The notes beneath the pieces were generated by a model. The model was given only the letters and a program-made list of their open reading frames with translations. It was not told the origin of the DNA and made no database searches. A DNA stretch of 64,000 nucleotides from Diploptera punctata (Eukaryota > Arthropoda > Insecta > Blattodea > Blaberidae). Each line of letters begins with the position of its first letter. Position 1 is the stretch's first letter. Positions 22,556 to 34,230 of the stretch are shown piece after piece. The DNA lies in contig JASPKZ010005710.1 in the NCBI GenBank assembly GCA_030220185.1, forward strand, positions 496,001-560,000, in the 5' to 3' direction. Position numbers and translations under genes: made by a program.

Positions 22556-23520
22556 AGATGGCGTCAAAATCTCAATTTCAATTTTTCTACCCCCTGAGCC
22601 CACTTCTATTCTCGATCGCCACAGCTGACGTCACACAGAAATGCCAAGCTCTACATGTATGCGGACGACATGGCCCTGACATCCCCGTGCTGCGAGACAC
22701 TGAAAGACAATTTCAACCGACTTGCAAAATGGACAGATGAGAACGACCTGAAATTAAACGAGGACAAAACTGTTCATATGACCTTCAGGAGAGGAGGCAG
22801 ACTAGCGGGAAAGGACAAGGTTATGCTGAATACCCGAGCGCTGTCCACAGTCAACCCCTAGGTATCACTCTCCAGCCTAAGGGAAACTCCTTCAACCTGC
22901 ATATATCGGACAGGACGAGCCAAGCAATCAAAGCCATGCACGAAATAAAAGACATAACCAAGATGTCCATGGAAGCAGCAATAAAACTCTTCCACACCAA
23001 GATTGTACCCATAGCCACATACGGTCTTCAACTGATATGGGATCATCTGGACACCAACAGCTTTAGACTCCTGGAAAAAGTGAAATCCATGTATTTGAAA
23101 AAGGCAGCGGGTCTGTCAAAGTTCGCACCCTCCCGCACGGTCTATGAACTGACAAAGGAGCTATTTCTCATAGAAGAGCTCCGATTGAAACTATTCTTGC
23201 CATCTACAGCGAGCTATAATACTGTACTAAGAGAGCTGCAGCTGAAAAAATAATCCATTTGGACCGATTTCTACAACACCGATGCCATGATCTCAGAAGA
23301 CTGGAAGAAGCCGAACTACGAACTACGACACCTAGTGACCCGGCTAGCAGTACACGGCTTCCATCACAGACTGTGCAAAACGAAACAGTTTCATGACCCG
23401 GAAACAGAATGCGTGTGCGAGCGATGCGGCATGTTATGCGAGAGATACCATGTGCTAAAGTGCAAAAACAGAGGGCAATCTCTGACAGGATTCTGTATGG
23501 ACAGATAAACTAATATAGAT
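22556..23520 (+). mobile_element. Non-LTR retrotransposon remnant, RT and Cys/His C-terminus
   Basis: Broken plus-strand frames in order: PLSPLLFSIAT (RT), YADDMALTSPCCETLKDN (catalytic YADD), LAKWTDENDLKLNEDKT, IVPIATYGLQLIWDHL, and a C-terminal CVCERCGMLCERYHVLKC knuckle. Several frameshifts and a stop at 22859. The composition is less A+T rich than the RTE copies. Not assignable to a clade by eye; a relative of its C-terminus lies at 38995-39125. Confidence 0.75.
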
Positions 23521-23749
23521 TAACTAATATTTGCACATTGTGCGCTATACATTATTATTTATTAATTTTTCTTGACTTAGATTGTTATTTGCTTGTACCC
23601 TTCAAATGGAATCTAGTTGAAACTTGATTTGTATTATCAATGTTTACTGTATACATCTTTCTGAGAAATACGTTCCAAAATCTTAAGGAGATTAATCTTA
23701 TTAATTTCAAATTTTAATGGTTATATTTCGACCTCTTAAAATTAACAAT

Positions 23750-24400
23750 ACTCGTAACTAATTAACTCAATGGCACTATCGAATCAATAGGTTCATGGCT
23801 GCTCTCCACACACATCTCTCCAGAGCTATTGTTTTCTAAGCATTCCCTGTATAATCTAGTTCGCTTCAATCGGTTAATGTTATTCTCCCATTATTGGTCT
23901 ACCAAGTGGGCGTTTTCCTCTATAGTTTTCCTACAAGAAGCTTCCATGCCCTTCTTTCATTCCCTAATCGTGCCACATGTCCTGCCCATAACAGTCTACG
24001 AGACTTAAGTGTTCTTATTATATCTGGTTTCCTATAAAACTTACGTAGCTTATTATTATGAAGTCTTGTTCATTCGGATGTTTGTTCGTCTCTTTGGTCT
24101 AAAAATGTTTCTAAGAACTTTATTCACAAATATTTTCTCCTCTCTTAAAGTAAGCGTCTATATTTTGCAACCATATAATGCAACAGGGAGAACAGCAGTT
24201 TTATGTATTTTCAGTTTAATGTTTTTTTAGAAAAGTTGGAGCGACAAGAGTTCCTGTAATGCATAATAGCACACATTTTCAGAATTAAGACTATGTTTAA
24301 TTCCTGTGTGCACCTCATTCCTATTTGTAATTATTGTCCCTAGGTATTTGAATTCAGCCACTTCTTCAAAATTGAATAATAGCAAAGCCTCTCCTTTGTT
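23750..24400 (-). mobile_element. RTE-like group A, decayed
   Basis: Reverse copy with CACTATCGAATCAATAGG, AAGTGGGCGTTTTCCTC and CTAGGTATTTGAATTCAGCC. It lacks an open frame on the coding strand. Confidence 0.8.
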
Positions 24401-24516
24401 ATGAGTTACGAGACCAAGTTAATTTAATTCCTAAATAAGTCATGAATGGTATGCGATCAACATACCGACCAATGAGACATCTAACAAACAACTAGGATGA
24501 TGAGGTCGGTAAATTT

Positions 24517-24725
24517 TGCTTAGAGGCATCTTTATTCAGGCTTAAGGATCTTTAACGAGCCTGAAAATGTTCAGGCTAGGGGTCCACGACTTAAAGTCCC
24601 TCCTCGATGTCTTTGTCCTTGGATTTTCCAACCTAAAAGAAAATCCATCGATACCAGCCGGGTTTGAAACCGCGACCTCGAGATCAGAGGCCAGGAACTT
24701 AATTCTTAGATCACTCAGATTAACG
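24517..24725 (-). mobile_element. SINE family F, partial
   Basis: Reverse copy of the central part: TTCAGGCTTAAGGATC, CTTAAAGTCCCTCC, CCGGGTTTGAAACC; diverged at the head. Confidence 0.78.
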
Positions 24726-24729
24726 ATTG

Positions 24730-25310
24730 GGCAAAAACCATGAAAAATCTTGAACTCAGAACTCCTTATATGAGTCAAATGTTATCATTTGAGTCAAATA
24801 TATCGGTAAGATAAACAGAATGAGTTTTATGGAGACTAGAAGCCTTAAAACCTGTATTCTCAATTATATCAATTTAACCTTCTCACGATTTCCTGTAACA
24901 ACGTATTTTCCCATGAATTGTAAATTAATTTATTTACTCGGGGTGATTGACTACCCACAATAAAAATAGATTATCTACCAAGTGTCTGTATATTTATAGT
25001 TCATAAAATTGTACGTAACGTTTTATGTTCTTTGCTCTGAATTCTCAAACGTAGTGATTTTAAATAGCTGAGTACAGCAAGTGAATTTGGAGTCTAAAAT
25101 AAACAAAGAAAAAACTTCCATGTTTATATAAGAGAAATTCTAGTGGCCATAAAATTTTATTTCCCTGACTGATAAGTTTCGTTTTTACAAGAGAAGGATT
25201 TTTCTTACTTCTGATAGTAGTAATAGGACTGCAAAAGTTGGCTCTGTCTATAACTGAGAAAAAAAATCGGGTGTTCATTTTTTCCCCCCTAATTGAGTTC
25301 CAAATATCTA
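24730..25310. other. No supported gene
   Basis: A+T-rich, nothing recognised. Confidence 0.35.
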
Positions 25311-25312
25311 AC

Positions 25313-25650
25313 TAATAAATAGTCGAAAACGGAGGTTTATGGCCGCGCGGACATAAGCCCTCTACGCATCGCTATCCTGAGCTAATATATTCCAATCACT
25401 CCCTGTATAACTAATCTCCCTCAAATCATAGTTAATGCTATTTTCCCCTCTCGTTCTTGGCCTAACTACGGCACGATTTCTCTCTTATTTTATTCCCCCA
25501 TTCGTACCACATGCTCTCCCCTTCCCATTTTACGACACATAACTGTTGTTTGTTACGTCTGGTTTCCCATAAAGGTAATGTAATCACTGTTATAGTTTCC
25601 TCCATGATGTAGGGACGGTCTCTGATCTAATCCCATTGTCGTTAATATCT
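25313..25650 (-). mobile_element. RTE-like group A, very decayed
   Basis: Reverse: TTTATGGCCGCGCGGACATA, CCTGAGCTAAT, CCTGTATAAC, TCAAATCATAGTTAATGC, then increasingly degenerate. Confidence 0.7.
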
Positions 25651-25779
25651 TCATGAAGACTGAATTCGCCTATTGTTGGCTTGAATATATCTTTCCGCCC
25701 CACTTTTGGATTAAAATTTCCTAAAAACATTTTCATATGACATCATGAAAGACTATCAAAATACACATTCTAATTCTTC

Positions 25780-25885
25780 AGGCGGGCTGACAACCCGGCT
25801 GACATCAAGTGACGATTGTTTAGAAAAGAAAAAGCTTTAACCTTCTACTACCCCAAGATCCTCCTAGGCCTGTAGTGGGATCGTT
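25780..25885 (+). mobile_element. SINE family E, 3' end only
   Basis: GGGCTGACAACCCGGCTGAC, TGACGATTGTTTAGAAAAG, CCTCCTAGGCCTGTAGTGGG. Confidence 0.8.
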
Positions 25886-25889
25886 TTAT

Positions 25890-26435
25890 ATTATCTTTAC
25901 AGACTGCTGGGATATTTATCTTTTTAATTGTCAAGGATACATAACCTCATTCGTGGTCATGACATCTTCGGAGGCTAAAATAAAACATTTGATTGAGATA
26001 AAGGTAGAAAAAAGTTTAGACTTTTGATCAATTTGTTTTAAATTGGCTAAATATTGGAACTTTGTGTTTCAAACTCGTGTCTCTTGCATTCATTGTCACA
26101 GTGACCTCCAAGGGTCGCATAATGAAGACACTTGTTGACCCTGAGGTCATGTGAGGTTAAGATTCCAACACAATCACTCATCAACTGAGTGACGTCACAC
26201 ACATGAGGGCTGTCCCGGAATAATGTATTTTCGCACGTACAGGATATACTGTACTTGTCTACTGACTGATTATTCTTAATGGTAAGATTTTTTTAATGTA
26301 TATTAGAAATTAGATGATAACAGAATACATCTGCTTAACTATTAATATAGATTGGAATGTATTTAAATGATTCTTTACGAAAATTGGTTATATATATTTT
26401 TCTCATTATGTTTAATAATATTACAAACTTGAAAA
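25890..26435. other. No supported gene
   Basis: Nothing recognised. Confidence 0.35.
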
Positions 26436-26437
26436 CA

Positions 26438-26501
<64 letters not shown>
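26438..26501. repeat. (AT)n microsatellite
   Basis: About 64 bp of alternating TA, directly before a reverse SINE D copy. Confidence 0.97.
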
Positions 26502-26502
<1 letters not shown>

Positions 26503-26824
26503 CCATCCATAGTAATTCTGTCTGAGGGCAGGTCTTTCAGTGCAATCATAGCATTTTCATGCTATGCTTTGCAGCTTTACTAGGGAATTATAGGCGTGGT
26601 AGCTTCCCGTTGCTTTCCACACCGATGAAGGATGGTGATGATAAGGATGATGATGATGGCCGGATAATTTTCGGGGACCATTGGGCCCTAAGCTTCCTGA
26701 CATTTGTCTTACAGGTGAGGAAAAACCCCGAAAAAAACCTCACCCGGAGCCTGTGCCAACCGAGAATCGTACCCGGGCCCGCTGCGTGACAAGGCAGCAC
26801 GCTACCTCGAGACCACAGCGGTGG
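26502..26824 (-). mobile_element. SINE family D, full-length copy
   Basis: Reverse copy from CCATCCATAGTAATTCTG to CCACAGCGGTGGA, flanked on both sides by TA repeats. Confidence 0.92.
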
Positions 26825-26984
26825 AGATATATATATATTGGTTCCAAAAAATGTATTTAAACAATCTTAATATGATAATTCATGTAAAATGGCAGGTCTG
26901 GATGCCATGCAATAAAATATTCTGTACTTATTAATTCTGCTTATAATTAAATTAACAAAGGAAAGAAATTAAATTCGTGTTACC

Positions 26985-27435
26985 ATGCATAGTAAGGCGT
27001 AGGAGATTATTAGAGAATAAGAAATATATAAAAGTATTGTTATCTCGATATTCGGTTATCGATTTATTGCGAAATTACAACACTACTGTATGGATCGGAA
27101 CACTGGGTCTTAATAAAAAAAAATCAGGAACGAAGAATAGAAACGTCAGAAATGAGGTTTCTGAGGAGTGTGGCTGCTATACAATAATGGATCAAAGGCG
27201 AAGTGAGGATATACGAAGAGAACTGAATATATTCAAACTATTAGATAGCATTATACAATACAGAGATGAATGGACGGACACATCAATAAAATGGATAACA
27301 ATAGAATTCCGAAACAAATTCTTCATTACTAACCACTAGGACGAAGAAATTTTGGAAGATCCTGTAAAAGATGCATATACCAATTCTAACATGAGATCGG
27401 AACAGACCAGCAGGTCTAATCCTTGATGTTGCTGT
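26985..27435 (+). mobile_element. RTE-like group C, decayed
   Basis: Frames encode LLRNYNTTVWIGTLGLNK, EECGCYTIMDQRRSEDIRRE and LLDSIIQYRDEW. Frameshifted; a GATGATGATT tail ends near 27440. Confidence 0.7.
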
Positions 27436-27640
27436 CGATGATGATTTATTACGAAATTTGATTATTCGTATTTTATTATTGTAATGCATCTAAATCAGCT
27501 ATTAATCTGAAAATCATAATTATATATTAAGTTAGATTATCCTTCTTTGTCAAACTGCAATTTCTAGGCCTCTTGGAATATAAATTCACATTTTCATTTT
27601 TATTTTATTTCATTATTTTTTTATTTTCATTACCACAAAA

Positions 27641-28658
27641 TGAATGGCACAAAGAGTAGGGCGCGTGTAGGCAAACAGTTTTCGGACACTTTTGATATCC
27701 AGAATGGGTTGAAGCAAGGAGATGCACTATCCCCTCTACTATTTAATTTTGTACTAGATCATGCAATTAAATCTTTAGAGAATGAGGAAGGCTTACAACT
27801 CAATGGTATTAATGAGCTGTTAGTTTATGCTGATGATGTAGTATTGTTGGCCGATAGCGAGGAGATACTAAAGGATAACACGCACACACTATTGAGTAAC
27901 ACTAAGAAATTAGGACTGGAAGTAAATATCAATAAAACTAAATATATGGTCACATGTAGGAATTCATTATATAATGGAAATGGACAGCTAATGACAAATG
28001 AGGGAAATTTTGAGGAAGTGGCTGAATTCAAATACCTGGGAACAATAATCACAAATAGGAATGAGATGCAGAAAGAAATTAAACATAGGCTCAATTCTGG
28101 AAATGCGTGCTATTATGCATTGCAGAGACTCTTGATATCCCAACTCCTTTCAAAAAACGTTAAACTGAAAATATATAAAACTATTATTCTACCAGTTATA
28201 TTATATGGGTACGAAACATGGACTCTTACTTTAAGGGAGGGAAGGAGATTACAAGTATTTGAGAATAAAGTACTTAGGAAAATTTTTGGACCACCAGACA
28301 GGTGAATGGAGAATACTACATAACAATGAACTACATGGTCTTTATAGGAAGCCAGATATAATAAGAACAGTTAAGTCTCGTAGACTGCGATGGGCAGGAC
28401 ATGTTGCACGTATGGGGAATGAAAGACGTGCATGGAAGCTTCTTGTAGGAAAGCCAGAGGGAAAACGCCCAGTTGGTAGACCAAGAATGAGGTGGGGGAA
28501 TAACATTAACTATGATTTGAGGGAAGTAGATTATACGGGGAATGATTGGAAAGTATTAGCTCAGGATAGGGATGTATGGAGAGCGTATGTCCGCGCGGCC
28601 ATGAACCTACGGGTTCGATAGTGCCAGTGAGTAAGTAAGTAAGTGAGTAAGTAAGTAC
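27641..28658 (+). mobile_element. RTE-like non-LTR group A, best-preserved copy
   Basis: Two overlapping frames (27640-28305 and 28259-28621) broken by one indel near 28290. In order: FDIQNGLKQGDALSPLLFNF (RT), LLVYADDVVLLADSEEIL (catalytic YADD), FKYLGTIITNRNEMQKEI, LPVILYGYETWTLTLREG, RRLRWAGHVARMGNERRAW, GKRPVGRPRMRWG, ending AMNLRVR and a GAGTAAGTAAGT tail. 5' truncated before the RT palm; ACAAAAT flanks both ends. Confidence 0.92.
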
Positions 28659-28952
28659 AAAATAAATTACACGAAATACCATTATATGGTACAAGGAGGC
28701 TCAAATTACACGGTCATAAAATTAAATGAAACTTATGACTGTTATAAATGTCGTAATTAAGTTAAAAGAACAAATTATGCCTACTCTAATTTTCAGATTT
28801 TGTTTACTTTCTGTGGAAAGGAAACGAACAATTGCGTTCTGCTTTGAAACATTAAAAAAAAAAAAACTTTGCATCATAGTTTGACAAACCTGGAATTTGA
28901 ATGTAATTTCAGGATATAGAAGATGAATCACATCCGAATACGTTAAACTGTA

Positions 28953-30094
28953 TAACTAACTCACTGTCACTATGGAAGCCGTAGGTTCATGGCCGCGCGG
29001 ACTTAAGATCTCCATACATCCCTATCCTGAGCTAATGTTTTACAATCATCCCCTGTATAATCGACTTCCCTCAAATCATAATGTTATTCTTACATCTTAT
29101 TCTTGGCCTTCCTACTGGGCGCTTTCCTTGTGGTTTTCTTACAAGGAGCTTCCCTCTTTTATTCCCCATTTAACTCTAATAGCTCTAGAAATGGATTATT
29201 TACGCAGAAGTGCCAGAAAGTCTAAATTAGAACATGTCACAAATAAGGAAATTAGAAACATAATGGAAGCAGAAGAAAGCATAATTGAAAGAATTGAGGA
29301 GAAGGAATTAAAGTGGTTAGGACATGTTTTAAGAATGGAAGATGAGCGATGGCCGAAGCAACTATATGAATGGCATCCGAACAGAAAGAAGAAAAGAGGA
29401 AGACCAAGGTTAACATGGAAGGAAAACATGAAGACAGTAATGCAAACTAGAGGGCTAAGCATCGAAGATGCCCAAGACCGTAGGCTTTGGAGGTTTGGCA
29501 CGGGGAGACGGCAGCAGCTGTAAAAACCCGAAGATAGAGAGATAGAACTCTTCTTTTATACCTGATTTCCATAAAGATCATGTAGTTCACTGTTATGTAT
29601 TCCTCTCCATCCGCTTGTCTGTTTATCTTCTTTGTTCCAAAAAAAATCCTAGGAACTTTATTCTCAAATACTCGTAATCTTCTTTCCTTCCTTAAAGTAA
29701 GAGTCCATGTTTCGCATCCATATAACATATCTGGGAGAATAACAGTTATATATATTTCCAGTTTAATGTTTTTTTGAGAGAAGTTAGGAAAGACAAGAGT
29801 CCCTGTAATGCATAATAGCATGCATTTCCGGAACTGAGCCTATGATCAATTTCTTTGTGCACCTCATTCCTGTTTGTAATTATTGTTACTAGGTATTTGA
29901 ATTCAGCTACTTCTTCAAAATTTTCCTCATTTGTCATTAATTGTCCATTTTTATTATATAATATATTATTCTATGTGACCATATATTTTGTTTTATTAAT
30001 GTTCATTTCCAGTCCCAATTTCTTAGTGTTACTCAATAGAGTGTGCATGTTGGCCCTTAGTATCTCCTCGCTATCGCCTAATAATACATCTTCA
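28953..30094 (-). mobile_element. RTE-like group A, interrupted twice
   Basis: Reverse copy from CACTGTCACTATGGAAGCC to about 30094. A group B fragment in opposite orientation splits it at 29170-29548, and repeat J is inserted at 30095. The remaining frame at 29746-29937 shows EFKYLVTIITNRNEVHKEI. Confidence 0.82.
29170..29548 (+). mobile_element. RTE-like group B 3' end nested in group A copy
   Basis: Plus frame to a stop at 29523: MDYLRRSARKSKLEHVTNKE, ELKWLGHVLRMEDERWPKQ, KKKRGRPRLTWKENMKT. Short 3' end AAACCCGAAGATAGAGAGAT. Confidence 0.82.
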
Positions 30095-30841
30095 TAAGTA
30101 ATGCCACGAGTGATTTCCAAATTATCGATAAATTCACGACTCACGAAGTGAGTCTAGAGAATTTGGAAATCAAGAGTGGCATTTGTTAGGACTATTTAAC
30201 GATAGGACTATTTAACGAATAAAATTAAGCGGTTTACTCACAAATCATTATTTAACTATAGTTATATTAAAATATTTTTATATATAATGTAAACGGCGAT
30301 GTTTGAAAACAAATAAACGATTGGTACGCTTCATTTCCTTCCTTTGTTCTTCACTGCAACCAGATCATAATATTATTTATTGCCAAAGGATCGCAATATT
30401 GTAAGAATGCACCTTAGTCAATAAATTTATAACCAACGTTATAGGTATTAATTAATTTGATGTCCTATGATGTAAATATGTCAATTATATTTTTCTGCAA
30501 CGTCATTTCCTGGAAAATAATTCGTTTAAGAAAGTGCAAACAGTGTTTTTTTGTGTGGTGTAATCAATTGTTACAATTGTTCTTATATTATCTATCGCAT
30601 GCGCTTTCTGCTGACATTCATGCACTATATATACCATCTGGTAGCCATATTTCTTAGAGGGTCAGTCACTGCAAAATGATGCTATGACCTATTCAGAATG
30701 TTAAAAAAGGAGGAGCTTTCTTTATTATGATAAACTTTAGTTGGTAAATTTTCGGCGAAACACGAGTATGATTCGTTGTAAATAAAAAATCATTGAAATG
30801 TGATTGGTCATTGACTCCTATTTGGGGCATGAGTTAAATAG
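30095..30841 (+). mobile_element. Repeat family J, copy 3
   Basis: Inserted in the group A copy just upstream. Starts TAAGTAATGCCACGAGTG, ends GGGGCATGAGTTAAATAG, preceded by TTCA. It has an internal duplication of GGACTATTTAACGA near 30190-30220. Confidence 0.88.
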
Positions 30842-30859
30842 CATAAGCTAACAGCCTAT

Positions 30860-31117
30860 GAATATAGTTCTATTATCTAAACACATAACACTGTACATGT
30901 TTAATTCGGTTCTATTTTCTTCATTATATTTCTTATCTAACAATATAATATAGCCTGCTACTGAACATAAGAATTTCATTTCAGCTACTTCTATTTTCCT
31001 TTTATCTGCTCTGTTAAGTGTCCTTTTTTTTTTTCAATTACACAATTTTTACATCATTATTAACTTCCAAATTTTGTTTTCAGTCCTCATATGAAAATTT
31101 TCTCTTTTCTTTTACAG
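30860..31117. other. Upstream intron sequence
   Basis: A+T-rich; presumably intron upstream of NKCC exon 1. Nothing else recognised. Confidence 0.4.
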
Positions 31118-31271
31118 CCATCAAGTCCCCCTGGTGGAGGAGTCGCTTCAGAAGCAGAGGGCATAGTAAAATTTGGATGGATAAAGGGTGTGCTGGTGAG
31201 AAATCTACTCAACATATGGGGTGTAATGCTATTCCTTCGCCTGTCCTGGGTGGTCGGTCAGGCAGGTATTG
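31118..31271 (+). CDS. NKCC: NKCC cotransporter, exon 1 of those visible (start of TM1)
   Basis: Internal coding exon of an SLC12 Na-K-2Cl cotransporter, a plasma-membrane symporter. It enters in phase 0 after a tttacag acceptor and leaves in phase 1 at g|gtaagt. The protein contains [14 protein letters not shown] and then [19 protein letters not shown], the family's hallmark start of transmembrane helix 1. The residues before it ([14 protein letters not shown]) are the end of the cytosolic N-terminus, so one or more 5' exons carrying the start codon lie upstream and were not found in this window. Confidence 0.95.
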
Positions 31272-31305
31272 GTAAGTAGCCCTGTTGTTACATTTTCATA
31301 TATAA

Positions 31306-31435
31306 CTAACTCACTGACACTGTCGAAGCCGGAGATCCATGGGAAAAACCGAATAAAAGTCATCCAGGAGCCTGTCCCGACCGGAAATCGAACCTGGGCC
31401 CGCTGCGTAACAAGGCACGAGACCACAGCGGTGGA
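31306..31435 (-). mobile_element. Fused fragments of RTE group A and SINE D
   Basis: 31306-31345 matches the group A 3' end (CTCACTGACACTGTCGAAGC). 31350-31435 is the head of a reverse SINE D (CCTGTCCCGACCGG, AATCGAACCTGGGCCCGC, ACAGCGGTGGAC). Confidence 0.75.
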
Positions 31436-31574
31436 CACTTGGCATATAGCAATTAATTTTTAAAAAAGTAAGGTCATGTTAGTTATCCAGTAAAATCGGA
31501 CCTTTAGGTGTAGAAGTTCACCTTAATCGAAAGGATAAACCACAAAGCAAAGCGCCTGTAAACTAAAATACTGA

Positions 31575-31612
31575 GTCTGCTATACCACAAGGGCCTCATA
31601 AGTCTTGTAGTG
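31575..31612 (+). mobile_element. SINE family E, short 3' remnant
   Basis: CAAGGGCCTCATAAGTCTTG and TAGTGGGATC only. Confidence 0.55.
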
Positions 31613-31898
31613 GGATCTCTTTACCTTTACTTTTTAATAATAGGGCATAATATTGTGTCTCTAAAGTAACTATTTTATGCAAGATAAATGAAAAATTGTC
31701 CATATTCATTAAGAGAAAACTTCCAAAATTGTCGTTTGAGAGATTTGTGAATAATTAATGAAAGAAATTAAATGTTGAAATATTGAAATAAATACCTGAA
31801 ATATCAGACCTTAACTAAAGTGGATTTTTGTTTTAAAAAGTTGTCAGTTAGTTAAAACCACGTAAGTCTTTCAGAAACATGTTTCACCTTTGGTATGT

Positions 31899-32165
31899 CA
31901 TCATCATCACTCCAGGATTAGGCAATTGCCCGTTCCGACTTCATAATGCATCAGCCCAACATCTTCTAGGTCTTCCAACATCACGTCTTCCTCTTGCTTG
32001 ATAATTTCTTGCTAACAATGGATATCTCTCCTTACTCATTCCATCCATGTGATCAATCCATTTCTGTCTGTAATTCGTGACCTTATCCAATAAAGGCTGT
32101 ACTTTCAATTCTTCTCTTATATCATTTGGAACATTTTTTCTGAAAGGCCTGCATAATTTTAACAA
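31899..32165 (-). mobile_element. RTE-like group C 3' end
   Basis: Minus frame encodes VPNDIREELKVQPLLDKVTN, YRQKWIDHMDGMSKERYP, RGRRDVGRPRRCW, with an ATGATGATGA tail at about 31900. Confidence 0.8.
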
Positions 32166-32222
32166 ATTGATGAAGTTTTTTAAACAGAAATCCATTTTAG
32201 ATGAGGACGACAGCTATATCAG

Positions 32223-33020
32223 GTATAATCATCATCATCATCATAGTACATTCACAAATTTAGGCCATTTGTTGACCTGTTTCGGCTTCAAGAGAAACAC
32301 CATCCAGAAGTCTTTTGAGTGGATGTCCTGGTCTTCTTCTTCCTGCAGATTGATAGCTTAACATTTGTTTGGGTATCCTGTGATCTTCCGTTTGATGAAC
32401 ATGTTGCTTCTATTTTGACTTATAATCCGAAATTTTGTTTTCTGAAGGTTCCATGTGTAATTCTTCTAAGATGTCTTCATTTTTTTGTGATCTAATAGTG
32501 TGTATCCTGCAGTCCTCCAAAAGTATCTCATTTCAACAGATCTAAGTCTCTGTATATCCTTCAGTTTCAATGTCCATACTTTGCTGCCATCCGAAAGAGT
32601 TGGAAGAGCCAGTGTTTTATACACTTTTAGTCTTGAATGTTTTTGGACTAACCGTGGCTTGAAAATAGAATTTATTAACCCTAAAATTCTTAAAAATTTA
32701 GATATTTTTGCATTTACATCCTTTTCTTCTTCATATGAGATATTGCATCCTAGATATGTAAAATTATTCACCTACTCCAAAATGTTATTGTCAAGTACAA
32801 TTTTACTTCTGACAGGATCCACATCTTGAAATGCCATAATTTTTGTTTTCTCTGTAGATATCTTCAATCCATATTCTTCTGTAATTTTGTTAAGTTCATA
32901 CAGACCTTTCTGCAGATTACCTTCTGAATTTGCAAATTTTATTTGGTCATCTGCAAACAAGAGGGTGTTGAATTTTGTATTTTCTGATATTCTTATTCCA
33001 GATTTATATTTCATAATTTA
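32223..33020 (-). mobile_element. RTE-like group C, RT C-terminal half
   Basis: Two adjacent minus frames: TKFNTLLFADDQIKFANSEG, GLYELNKITEEYGLKISTEK, and then NNFTYLGCNISYEEEKDVNA, RSVEMRYFWRTAGYTLLDHK. The 3' end is a (ATC)n run at 32226-32243. Related to 4553-5035. Confidence 0.85.
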
Positions 33021-33129
33021 TATATCAGGTATTTATTTTAATATTTTAACGTTTTATTATATAACCTCAACTATGATTTATAGTGATTTTTATGTGTTGA
33101 AAGAAGTGAATTCTGCATAGCTTCTTCGT

Positions 33130-33704
33130 ATATGAATACTAGCTTACTTTTCACATTTTCTATTATGTTCGAATATCTTCTTACTTTGTCGCAGGGAGCA
33201 CAAAACCCTTGCACACGTCCTTGGGGCTTGTCCATTTTTGGGGAATCACTGAGAAACATTCAGCACCACACTCTTCGAAACATGATGGCAGAATCCTTGC
33301 GAGATAATGGATACACAGTTTATGAGGAAGTTCATGGTGTGGCCACTAATGGGAGTAATAAACGAATAGATATTATTGCATTCAGACCATCTTCTAAAAT
33401 TGGTATGATATTAGATCCCACAATCTGTTTTGAGACTCATAGTGGCCAACCTGAGGAAGTTGACTCTGAAAAGAAAGCCATATATGAGCCAACAGTTATC
33501 TATTACAAAAATAAATACCAATTAGATAGTATAATTGTCACAGGATTGATGATTGGAGCAAGACGTACTATACCAGGATTCATAGCTAAATTTTGGAATT
33601 CCTTAGATTTGGACAGAGTGTATCTTTCTAAAATTGCCATCGCTGCCATTAGAGGGTCAATTTCAATTTCAAGAAACCATCTTTACAAAATTTCTACTTT
33701 ATAG
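33130..33704 (+). mobile_element. Non-LTR element with R2-type restriction-like endonuclease (C-terminus)
   Basis: 170-codon open frame to a TAG at 33702. After a CCHC-like segment (frame-broken: TLAHVLGACP near 33210 and HHTLR at 33268) come YTVYEEVHG, KRIDIIAF, GMILDPTICFET and SEKKAIYEPTVIYYKNKY. The layout (knuckle, then R.D, then DPT, then K...Y) is that of the restriction-enzyme-like endonuclease after the RT of R2-type elements. The RT is missing, so this is a 5'-truncated copy in NKCC intron 1. Confidence 0.75.
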
Positions 33705-33942
33705 AATATACTTCACTTACAATTTGAAATTTTTTAATGCATTTACAAAATTTATTTCATCAATTTCGAAAATTAATTGTCTGTATCACTTTGTCCTTGT
33801 GGCAATCCTCTAATGAGGAAAGTTATATATAATAATTTAAGACAAGATTCAAAAGGTTTAAAGGCATTGTGCATATGTTTTATTTCTGACATCGCTGTTT
33901 GATTCACAGATACATAAACATCTGACATTTTATTCTTTCCAG

Positions 33943-34038
33943 GGCAAGGTCTGTTGCTGATAACGGCCACAAGTGTAGTGACATCAATAACAGCACTTTC
34001 TATGTCCGCCATCAGTACAAATGGAGTCATAAAAGGAG
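33943..34038 (+). CDS. NKCC: NKCC cotransporter, exon 2 (TM2)
   Basis: 96-bp internal exon, acceptor tttccag, donor g|gtaagt, phase 1 in and phase 1 out. Joined to the previous exon it reads GQAGIGQG and then a helix ending LSMSAISTNGVIKGG, the TM2 region and following loop of NKCC/NCC proteins. Intron 1 (2671 bp) before it holds SINE and RTE fragments and an R2-like endonuclease remnant. Confidence 0.95.
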
Positions 34039-34230
34039 GTAAGTGCAAACTATGTAGCATTAGTATTAGTATTAGTGGCAGTAGTCTATATCTGTACGTT
34101 CTCACAGAGGCACTAATTTAGGTTTGAAGTTCTTTAAAAGCCAGAAAATCTTCAGACCCAGGACCCACAGCATAAAGTCCTTACCAAGGACTTATCCCTT
34201 AGATTTTCCATCAGTAATAATAATAATAAT

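Noticed and set aside
27825..28094. Antisense frames opposite RTE group A copies
   Set aside because: Shadow frames of the reverse-transcriptase coding strand; identical shadows occur in other copies.
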